Assembly: GCF_010015445.1 (NCBI RefSeq)
Contig: NC_053123.1
Coordinates: 2,974,579 to 3,038,578 of the forward strand
Reading direction: 5' to 3'
Source: Perca fluviatilis
Lineage: Eukaryota; Chordata; Actinopteri; Perciformes; Percidae
DNA: 64,000 bases
The translations under genes were made by a program, and so were the position numbers. Below the pieces are notes generated by a model. The model saw only the letters and a list, made by a program, of their open reading frames with translations. It was not told the origin of the DNA and did no database searches. This document shows positions 50,801 to 63,100 of the stretch, in pieces. The number at the start of each line of letters is the position of its first letter. The first letter of the stretch is position 1.

Positions 50801-50894
50801 CTAAGAGGCTCCTTTCGCTCTCAGTTTGGACAGCAGCATCTCGTTCTTCCGACACTCCTAGTGACAAAACAAAAACACATTCATCATTACTGTA

Positions 50895-50938
<44 letters not shown>

Positions 50939-53900
50939 GGCATGTATGGGGCTTTATCTCAGCTTAACAAATAAGGGATGCCTTTAAAATGTCACATTTG
51001 CTCACTAATAAATGATATGGTCACTTGGCCAATATGTATATTTTATAGACATTTAGCTATTGTTTTTAATGTCCCAATCAACTTTATGATCATTTTGGAG
51101 GCTGCAGTTTGTGCTATAATGAGAGGTTTTCATATTACCTTTACCCCATTTATATCAATGAGGTTACCAATAAGCTAAACAATGTATAACATAGCTATAC
51201 AACTGTTAACTGACTGGTTGCACTCTTCTTTCCTTATAAAAGTTCCTGCCAGTTGAAAACAGTCCCTCCCTGTAAACAGCAACACCTCTCATGTAACTAA
51301 GAAGCACAAGCTGATACATTGTTTTCCTGGGGGCATTCACATCCCATGTTACTAACTTTGCTTCTTCCCTGGAGTCCTTGTGCTTTCTCGCTTCACCGAT
51401 TTCCTCGGATTGTGGTGGCACCTGGATCGTGTCTGCAGCTGCTGCCGTGGTCTTGCTCGACGCCTTGCTACGCCCTGCACTGCTGCTGCTATTATTGTTA
51501 AGTCATATTCTATTATCCTTATAGTTACTATAAATGCCACTGTTCATGACTATCCATTATATCCACTGCTCTAATTATTGAGTCATATATCTGTACTTCT
51601 CTTTCTATCTCTCTCTCTCTCTCGACACTAAAACTAAAATTGAATTTCATTTGTCTCACCTCTTTAAAGTCCTTGACAGTTTTGAAGTACAGCCTCTGCT
51701 TGTCGAGCAGCTCCAGGTACTCATCGTTCAGCTGGTCCCTCCTCATTTTGTTTTCCTGCTTCTTCTTCTCCATCTGGGAAAGCAGATGAGCAGGAAGCGT
51801 GCATCAGATAAATGCTGCGGCAGCGGTGGCTTGTGTTGAAACGGTGGAAAGCCTGATACAACTTGGCCTGGATCATGTTGATTTGTTATGCTGCATCACC
51901 CGTCTCATCGTGTGACGGCTCGTTTTCTCGCTCTGTGCTGTTCGGCAATGTCGTCACGTTCCCACATCTCAGCATTTAACGTGGTAAGTACAGTGTAATC
52001 ATAACCATAGACATAATAGCCAGTTTATAAAATAAAATAAACCCCAAGTTGTAGCAAGCGGAATTCTCCTTTAAGAGAGTTATACCTTGATGCGACTCTG
52101 TTTGATTCCCTCCACTATTTGCTCCATCTGTCTGAGGAACTGCTCCTTGGCTGCTGAAGACGACATGGCCCTGGATAACAGTACAGCAGCTTATAGAGCG
52201 TATTCAATAAAAACCGAGCTAAGAAACACACCGACAGTCTCTACGACACAATCACATCAAATACATACAACACACCAGTGCAGTTATACTTACTGTTGGA
52301 AGTTGTCGTGAATGGAATTCAGCAGATTCACCTACAGAAATGAAAGCACATTTTGTTGTATTAAGAACACATATTTGTCTGATCATGACTTTCACTTTTC
52401 ATTTTTCAACTATATCAATACTCAAACTGGACAGATAAAATACTAAAATTAGAGGTACAACTAAATTCAAACAGAACTTGGTAATATATTGGAAATTATT
52501 TTCTGTGATGCAAACAACTGACCGCTGTGGTTCCTTACCTCCTTCTCCAGATACACCTTCTTGTCGTCCAACGTGTTATACAGTGTGAAGAACTGCTTGG
52601 TCTCTTTATGTGTTGCAGAAACTGAAAGGCACAAACAAATTGGCAGAGATTGAATCACTTTGTTTTGTTTTTTTTGGAGACATTTAGTACAAACCCTGAT
52701 TTGACCAGATTTTGAGGAGGAACCCACCTTGGCTGTAGAGTTCGATGAATCTCTTTTGGTACTGGGTCAGCTCGGCCCGGCTTGGCACCTCATCGATCTT
52801 CCTCTGCAGGATGGCAATCTCACGGTTCTTCCGAGCCTGAAAAGAGTGAAGGAAGGTCCTGAGTGATTCAGCTCATAGAGGAGAGGGTTATTTCATGTGC
52901 CACACATGTATAACATTGATCAAGGTACTGAAATAATCTGGAGAGCCTTCAATTCAATAGAGTTTTCATTGCAGACTTTTGTTAATAATAGTCTGTTTAA
53001 GCCTAACCAGTGGCAGAGGAAGTAATATTAGCAGCAAAAATGACTTAAAAACCCAACCTAACAAATGTGTATTAATCCGCTGCTAAAAATAGTCCCCAAG
53101 ACATGTAAAAATGTGTAGAAATATTAAAAATAGAATAATGCCATTGTTGTTTGATTAACTACTTTTTATACAGCTGGGTTGTAAACCTATGCCTCATATC
53201 ATGGTAATTATTTTGCATAATAATAATTGCAAATAATTAGATCAGATAACACACACTCACACTCACACTCTAATGCCAGTGCCTACAGTGCAGCATGCAT
53301 GTCTTTGTCTTTATGGTGGTGAGGAAACCAGAGAACATGTAATCTCCACACAGGAAGGCCCTGCTCGGACCAGGGATCGACCCCCCCCCCCTGAATCAGC
53401 AGTGTTACCTGCCTTGAGGCAGCAGTGCTATCCACTGAGTCAGTGTGCCAAAATACAAGCAGAGAACAATAATAACAACCAGCGAGGCTAATCTGCACAT
53501 CTAGAAACAAACCAGTAAAAGACACCATGAATAGGCTGTGTATTTGTTGGATTATTTTCAGTACTCTCAATTTGTCTCATTGTTATCTGTATCTGCTGCT
53601 GTGACATCATTCCAGAGAGATCACTCCATTTCCATCTAATCTTGTGTTATGTTGTGTGAAGTAGTTACCATGAGCAGACGGATCTTCTGTAGTTTCTCTC
53701 TGTCTGAGTTGTACTGTTTGTCTATCAGCTGGTTCCTCTCCTAAGAAAAGAAGAGGAGGAGAAAAAGTGTATTTTAAGCAAACTGTGAGGAAGACAGGTT
53801 TATTAGGGAAGGCAGTCTTCATGAATGTTTATACTATTGTGTTTTATAGTGTATAACACAAATGCTAAAATACAACATGTGTTGTATAGTGAATATAGAA

Positions 53901-54094
53901 TATAATTCTAACTAGATATGTACCTCCTCCTCCTCTGTATCCTGTCCTGATGACGCCTTCAACTCCTCGATGTTCTGCTGCAGACGGGCCATCTCTTCCT
54001 GGACACACATTAAAGAGAAAATTAGTACTAATTTACTGTTGGGCAGGATGTATGTTCTGTACAAAACACCCAGCAGCATCAACTGAATGTAGAA

Positions 54095-54184
<90 letters not shown>

Positions 54185-57100
54185 CACTCTGCAGTGTGTG
54201 CGGAACTCCTGCTCCTGCTGCTTCAGGTTCTCGTTCATTGTCACCAGAGCCCTCAGCTTCTCCAGCAAGCTGTTCAACACAAAAAAACTTTATTAGATGG
54301 ACTGTCCCATCACTCAAAGATCATGCAAGTGTCCATGAGCAAGATGGTGAATGTCTCACAGGGCAAAACTCTGGGCCTAAACTGCAGAAACACAATTGGT
54401 GAGGAGATGGAATTTGGGGTGTAAGAAAAAAATCGATACACTTCAGTATTGCGGTATTTTATTTTGCAATACTGAATCGATTTCAAAAAGGTAATATTGA
54501 TTTTTTTTTTTACATTCAAAAATATTCATGTAAGACAGTGGTTCACGTTTATGTTGTGTTTAAACCCCCTACCGCTAGATGGCTATGCTGAGACACACCA
54601 CTTGCCTAGCAGTGCCTGACTTTTAGCTAGAAGCTAACAATGTAGCTATGGCTGAACTTTGGCCTACTTTAGCATATAAACATTAGCTCACTAAGAACCT
54701 GGGAACCACAATCCCAAACTGGCAGTTTACTGTACTGAATTGTTTACCTAAAGTAAACTTCTTTGACTTTTATGAACATCAAGTCTATTTTTTAAAAACA
54801 TGGTGCTCTTTAGATGCTTTTATATAGACCTTAGTGGTCCCCTAATACTGTATCTGAAGTCTCTTTTATATAGACCTTAGTGGTCCCCTAATACTGTATC
54901 TGAAGTCTCTTTTATATAGACCTTAGTGGTCCCCTAATACTGTATCTGAAGTCTCTTTTATATAGACCTTAGTGGTCCCCTAATACTGTATCTGAAGTCT
55001 CTTTTATATAGGCCTTAGTGGTCCCCAAATACTGTATCTGAAGTCTCTTTCCCAAAATTCAGCCTTGGTGCAGAATTACAGCCACTAGAGCCAGTCCCAC
55101 AATGAGCTTTCCTTAGGATGTGCCATTTCTGTGTCTGTAGGTTTAAATGCTTTTGAGGAGGAGAGCGGGGTGTGGCCTTGACCAACTGCCAATTTGCTAA
55201 TTTGAAAGCCATGATCTCTCTTTCTCATGGGTGGGCCAAGTTCTCTGGGTGGGCAAAGCAGAGAAAGGGGAGGTAACCTTGCTCCTTATGATCTCATAAG
55301 GAGAAGATTCCTGATTGGTCCATCTGAGCTTTAATTTTCTCAAAAGGCAGAGCAGGATACCCAGGGCTCGGTTTACACCTATCACCATTTCTAGCCACTG
55401 GGGGACCATAAGCAGGCTGGGGGAACTCATTAATGTTAAAAAAACTCATAAAGTGACATTTTCATGCCATGGGACCTTTAAATATTAGTTTTTCTAAAAT
55501 TATACTTTAAAAAAATCCCAATATATCGCCTTACGCACAGTATCGAAATATATTGCAATATATTCAATTGTGACCCGCGTATTGTGATACGTATCGTATC
55601 GCCAGATTCTTGCCGATACACAGCCCTAGATGGAATGAGCTACAGATTCTTTTTTTTTTTTTTTTTAAATACAGCTTTTTGATTGTAATCAAAGAGGTTA
55701 TTACATTAAAAAGCTTTTATTCGTACGTTTTGCATTAAACATTTTCTGGCTTATTTGCAACCGTCCTTCATAAAATAACACATTCCTGGGTTCTTCTAGT
55801 AGCTAAAGCACAATTACTGTTAATCACGGGTTTGTGTAAGGACCATCTGACCTATATCAGACTGTATTAGAAGTCACTTCCAAACCCCAATTTCAATGAA
55901 GTTGGGACGTTGTGTAAAATGTAAATAAAAACACAATACAATGATTTGCAAATCCTTTTCAACCTATATTAAATTGAATACACTACAAAAACAAGATATT
56001 TAATGTTCAAACTGATAAACTTTATTGTTTGTTTTGCAAATATACACTCTTTTTGAATCTGATGTCTGCAACACGTTCCAAAAAGCTGCGACAGGGCCAT
56101 GTTTACCTCGGTGTTAAATCACCTTTCCTTTAAACACTCAATAAGCGTTTGGGAAGTGAGGACACTAATAGTTGAAGCTGTGTAGGTGGAATTCTTTCCC
56201 ATTCTTGCTTGATGTACGACTTCAGTTGCTCAACAGTCTGGGGTCTCCGTTGTTGTATTTTGTGCTTCATACTGTCCACACATTTTCAATAGTAGACAGG
56301 TCTGGACTGCAGGCAGGCCAGTCTAGTACCCACACTCTGTTACTACGAAGCCACGCGGTTGTAACGTGCAGAAGGAGGCTTAGCATTGTCTTGCTGAAAT
56401 TAGCAGGAATGTCCCTGATAAAGACTTTGCTTGGAGTGGAGCATATGTTGCTCCAAAACCTGTATGCATCTTTCAGCATTAATGGTGCCTTCACAGATGT
56501 GCAATTTACCCATGCCATGGGCACTAATGGCGTTTTTCCATTACATGATACCTGCCCAATTCGCCTCAACTCTACTCGCCTCTTTTGGTTTTCCATTATG
56601 AAAAAAAGTCCCTGGTACCTGCCAACAGGTACTTTTTGTTCTTTTTTTGTTAGTATCACCTCCGTCGAAGTTCCAAGTGAGCTGAGGCGATACCAAAAGG
56701 TGACGTGAAAACCTGCAGACTTCCGATTGGTCGGAGAGAATCGTCACTAATCACTGCGTCATCATTGCTAGAGACAGACATTCCTCAACTTTCCCATTCT
56801 TTTGTTGCTCCTGCTTCCTCCCAGCTTGTTTGGAACATGTTGCAGGCGTCACATTCAAAATGAGTGAATATTTGCAAAAAAAACTAAGTTTATCAGTTTG
56901 AACATTAAATATCTTGTCTTTGTAGTGTGTTCCGTTGACTATAGCTTGAAAATGATTTGCAAATCATTGTATCGTTTTTATTTACATTTTACAAAACGTC
57001 CCAACTTCATTAGAATTGGGGTTTGTATATATCAGCTATGCGTCTTGAGGGAATCTCCTACCTGCCGTCATTTGTTGCGATTCTCAGAATGTTTCTCAGA

Positions 57101-60100
57101 CCGACGTCCTCCACAAAACTAATGGGCCTGCAGTCTGTAGCTATCTACTTCACTATGGCATTTGTTAGCTTCTCTCGCCTTTGTTTATCTAAACTTCTCC
57201 CACACACTGCATCTAACGTAGTCTGCCAACGCGCAGTTGAATGATTTGCTGGTATCAACGGTGTGTATTGCAGGTGATATTTCAGACTGGAAGTACTCCG
57301 GTGATAAGAAAATTCAACTTTGCAGTGGTTACAAATAACTTTGGTTCTGTTGACTGCGCCGTCTGGAAGAACTTTAAAATGAAAATGGCCGTGTAAAGGT
57401 TCCGTACCCTTCTCCATGTTTGTTGGCTTGTTTATCTGCCAATTCTTTTCCGGTTCCTGTAAGCTTGACTTTTTTTTGACAGTCAGCACAGACTTTTACA
57501 AAATAAAAGCCTGTGAGCGACTTTTACAATTATAAAAGAAATAATAAAAACTGTGTTAATAAGCGATAAAATAATTGTTGGCGTTAATTAATGAGTTAAC
57601 GGGATAATAACACGTTAACTTGCCCAGCCCTAATATATATATAAATAAAATTTCTTAATTCCCGATGTTCCAGGTTCTTCAAGAAATCAAAAGACAAGCA
57701 GGCCGCTTTTGGGGTTGAAGGAGGAACTATTCACTGAGGACTGACACAAATCACAGAGGGAGGGTCATTGTGTCATGAGGATTAAACACGGGGAAGTCAA
57801 GAGAGAATTACTCTCCACCACTTACCTGCTGTCAGCCTGCTCCTCTATCTCGCCTAAAGACTTCAGCTCTTTCAACAGTTTCTCAGAGTGCTCTGTAGCC
57901 TGGGGAAAAACACAAAGGCCTGTTGGAAGAAACTTTTGGAAAGAACTTGTCCCCTTTTTCTATCTTAAAAAAATGTTTCCTGATCTTTGCTTATTCTTTT
58001 GTTTTGTTTTTTAAACCACACACATCTGATTTTTTTTTTAAAATCTATAATGAAGGTCTTATTGTGATGTGATCAATGTCAGCCGCCAAATCACCCTGAA
58101 ATTGTCTTCATGTGTGTTGTTTGAGGAGATTGTTTTTATGACAGCAGAGGGGATGTGACCTCTGCTGGTATTTGCTACCAGGCGTATCTCAAAATACAAA
58201 ATCAAGATCCATAATAAACGCAGGTACCACAACGTCCAACAAAAAATTCAACGACGTTTAGTGCTTCTAAAGCAACTAACAATAATATTGCACGTATCAA
58301 TTGTTCCATGGGTCTGCCAATATCATACCAGCAAACAGATGCTTACAAGTATTTTAGCCTTGACTCACCTCTATCAGATTTCTTTTGGCATCGTCACAGC
58401 CGGTTTTCATCTCTGCATGCTTGGCTTGTAGCTATCAGACAAAATAAATCCTTGTTACTTGATACCTTCCCGGGGCATTGTTGTAAATCAATGTACACTT
58501 CACTTTACAATCGTATAACCGTTTCAGCACTAAAGACAGTTTGGCTTTTTGAAGTGGAGTTGTATGAGGTACTTCTCCAGAGTCAGTGTATTAGCTACAT
58601 GTACGGTAGATGGCGGTCGGCACGCCCCCAGTGTGGAGAAGCAGGCAGGAGTACTGACACAAGCTGAGCAATGTATATTTAAATATATATAATACATAAA
58701 TTTGACATGTTGGTTTCTGAGGTTACTGTATAGGTTTTTATAGGCTCTGGTTGTACCAAGTGTTTAACACAGCGTGGTGGGACTCAAAAACAGCAACAAC
58801 AACAGCAAGCATGCTCGGTTTGCATAGAGTAAAGGCAATGAGTCTGTGTTACCTTATTTGAAAGAAATCTGTTTTTCTGACAATTTGATAAACAAAAATG
58901 CCTATAATGTTTGAGTAAATGAAGCCCCAATTAACAAAACTGCTTAAAAAAATAATATTAATACTACCGTCAAAAGAAATCATTGAGAGTCTGGTACGGT
59001 CCCACTCTGGACGGTAAAACTGATACCCCGTTTACACGGTACATGGTGATCTTGAAAAATTGAGTCATTTCCCTTCGTTTGTGCCCTTTGTTTACACCAA
59101 GTGGAAAATTCACCTCTGAAAACGATTCTTTCTAAAAACTCCGGCCAGAGTGGAGATTTTGGAAAACTTTGTTTGCACGTTTGCATGTAAACTGAGACAA
59201 ATGGAGGTTTAGGCAGACGAGGAAGTGAGGAAGAAAAGACAGAGGAAGTGATTCGATGCGGTTGTTGCTATTTTCAGGATTCTGATTGGCTAACGTGGGC
59301 TTGAGCTTCTTACACCGCCACCTACAGGTCTGGCATGCTCTTGACGGCATATATACACGGGTAAATGTAAACGAACACTTTTCTGAAAACTGACAGCTGT
59401 GCACCATGTTATTTTTGAAAACAGAGAGGTTGAAAGGTCCGTTTATGAAAATAACCGGCCACGTGTAAACTTAACATTTGATTAGCGCTACTATTCAAGA
59501 TTAAGTTATGCTTGTTTAACAGTTGTTGGGTAAATTGCTGATAAACACACTTAGAGAAGATTCTTATCATTTTAGCACTGGTTGTCCTTTGGGGCAGACT
59601 AAAACCTCTTGGCGGGGGTGCCAAAAATTCCTATATGCAGGAAAAAAAACCTGGGTGTGAGTGGAGTGGACAGTGGGCCACAGTGAGCTGCTGACCTCCT
59701 CCAGTTGTTTAGTCTTCTGCTGGATCAGTTTGTTGAGGGAGGCCACTGCCCGGCGGTGTTGCTGCAGCGGGCCGTAGCGCTCCGAGCGCTCCTCTGCTGA
59801 GAGCTCCGACTGCTGCAGGGACATATGGGAGATACATTTTTATTACAACAAGAGCATGCTAAAGCATGGAGGTTTTTAAGTGCTGGGCCACCCCAGGCTG
59901 CTTGAACAGGTGAGCTGTGTTTTGTAAATGCCTCTACAAATGTCTGAAGCAGTAACCTACACATATTGGATTTATACCTCTCCATGTTACATTTCACTTC
60001 ACCTGTTGCAACCAAAAAGACATAAAATTAAGAAAAAAAATAAGCTCTTAAAAAGGTATGTGAATAAGTGACTGACAGATACAAGTGTGGGATTTACATT

Positions 60101-63100
60101 ATGCTTTATATTTTTTAGGTTTCATCATTAGGAGAGAAAAGGCTTTTCGGATGAGGAATCTCTTCTCTTTGGTTTATTATTATCTTAATTTCACAACAGC
60201 AGTGTGAAAGCAGTGTCTTCAAAAGTCAGGTGTTGGAAAAGCTTATAGTAAGAGTCATCTTACCGAGCTAATCGGTACATCATCACTATCACTGATTGTT
60301 GCTCACCTTCTCAGCGTACTCAGACGCAATCTGTTTGATCTCCTCAGACTGCAGTCCCACTATCTGACCCACTGCACTCGCTGTCAGCTTCCCCTATACA
60401 TGGACAATAGAGAACAAATAATTGCACAATTCACATATGGTTTAGCCGTTTAGTTGTTTTGTTAACAGTAAATGCGGTGGTACAAAAAGTTCAGTTATCA
60501 GTTACCAGATCACAAAACTTGAGTTAAAAGAACAGAGCCTTGACGGCTTATGGAACAAAATAACAATATTGTAGACAGAGCAATGCTAGGGAAATAAGCC
60601 ACGAAAAAGGAACTAAGGGTTATTCATATTATTGTAGGGAGAAAGAGCTTGAGGTTTGAGCCCAGATAAGCAGGGGGGTAAAGTGGTGATTCACAGATGA
60701 AAAACAAAAGGGAATGAGACGGAAAACAGGCTTTGCCCACCTCTTCATTTGCCATGGCAGCCATGCTGGTCATCAGGGTTTTGATTCGCATCTAAAAAGA
60801 AAAAAACAAGCACAGTTCCACCACATATTAAGGCGGGGAGTTCAGAGTCCTTGAAACGGTGGCACCTAGACTGTGGAATGATTTGCCTCAGGATTTGAGA
60901 GCAGCAGCTGTTGATATTTTTAAAAAGCAGCAAAAGATTCATCACTTCACTTTAGTCCTTCCTTCATTTCTTCCTTCCTTCTTTCCCTTTCTTCACTTTC
61001 CTTCCTTCCTTCAGGACAGTTTCAATCAACTGGTCTTCTCACAGACTTATAATAAATCAAATTAGTCATTTGTAGAGTTACACATACTGTATATACTGTG
61101 TAATAAACCACTGTATGTGATTATTTGTACATTCATGATAAGTAACTACTCATTCCTATGATTATTAACTCTTTAGTTACTTTATGAATTCTCATTACTC
61201 TAAAATATGGCCACATATGCCCAACGTTAATGTTTTGCATGACAAGAAGTAAGACACTTACATTTTAACAGCAATCAATATTTTAAATTCATAATATATT
61301 CAATTTGTAATTTCACTGCTTATAGATGTCTTTCTCCTCCCACCCTATGCTTTTTGCCGCTACTTTCTGCATTTCTAATAGGAGGATGTTTGCCTTCCGT
61401 GTTTATTGCACTCACTGTATGAAGTGCTCACCTCCTCCGCTGCCTGCAGGTCTTCTTCCTCGGACACTTCTGCCATTCCAGGGGGCGCTGCCTGAGAGCC
61501 AGTGGCCAGCGAAGCCTTCCTCTCGTCCACCTAGAGGAGGGAGACAGGATGCAGAAGCTAAAGAAGAGAAGCAGTAAATGACCACAAAGCAGCAAACCAC
61601 ACTTCAAACCTCAAACTTCTACTCTTGGCATTACTGTGTTCAAAGAGTTCTCCACTGATTTAGCATTGCACTCCTTTAACACTGTCAGACTCACAGTGGA
61701 CACTAAAACAATGCGCCTATATTACCCACAATGCAACATGACCACTCACTAGTCACACACTTCTGTCTCCAGCACCTCTCATATCTACTTTAACCCTTAG
61801 AGACCCATTTTTGTCTTTTTTAGGGGGGCAGGAGATCTTCAAGGGGAGACAGCAGGTCAATAGTAGAAGTCACATAGAAGTGGTATACATCATCTGAAAG
61901 CTGGGAACCTGAAGATTAATTTGAGATGCAGCTCCGCACGGGTTTTTCTAGTCATAAATCTGTAAAAAAACATTGTGTTTTGGTTATGCGCCTATTCAAA
62001 TTTTGAAAATTTAGAGAGTATGAGGGCTTAGAACAGTATGCTGAAAGTTTATGATGGCCATACTCATGCTCAGTTATATCTCCTAAACAGTTGCAGCAAT
62101 CTACAGTATTGGTTGATACCATTTGATACACAGATGTGACCTGTGTGACATTTGAAACCAATTGGGCTCATTGAACGCACAACAGTCTCAGCTTTCCAGT
62201 CATATTCAATTAATGAAACACCAAGACCCAGCATGCAGAAATGTTAAAATACCCCATTTTGAGAATAGGTGAAAATAAAACAGTTCTATTGCATGCAAAA
62301 AGATGAATGTTTTTTGCCCCAAATTGCATGAAGCATAAGGTGGGCATTTCTGTAAAGGGGAGACTCCTGGGTTTGAGGTGAGAGGTCAAGGGGGAGGGAG
62401 CCCTTTGGAAATGGCCATGTCAGTCTTTGGAGCCTGTAGCTACAAACAGAGATGAGGAGTGGGCTACAGAGGTTTGGTAAGCTCACTTCTTTTTAACTCC
62501 ACACCTCCAGATTTTTGACATCAAACCTGTAGTCTCTTCCGTGACATCAATGGAGGACATATATCTCACTCGCTCCATACAGCCCCCCCTTTTGGAGACA
62601 CAAGAGGCTTTATACAACTATTTCACATATGCAGCAGTGCTCCCCAACGCATGGTAACACACTCTGATGTGTACAATGTCGAATGAGTTCCCCTTTTGAC
62701 AATGTCAATCTGATATGTAGGGGCATAGGAGGAGTATACCGCAGTGTATCTTAATGTATAGGCCTGCTAAGTGATAAAAGGAAATGAAATGCTCCTGCAA
62801 AACTCCCCAAGTGAAAGGTGACTGTTACTTTGTAAAAGACAAATCATTGAACCACCTACCTTGTCTTGTTTGGACTGTTTGCTGAAACCATAACGTCTAG
62901 AGAGAGAGAGAGAGAAAAAAGAACCCACACATAACTAAAATAAAAGGAAGTATATCCTTTTCCTTTTCAAATACACCGTGCCACATTACAACATCAACAC
63001 ACCAAATGGCAGTTCAAAATGCATGAGGATAAACAGCCCGCTCCGGACAGGGCTGTCTGAGTTAATAAATACCAAAGTAGTAGATCAGAGAAGCGCTACA

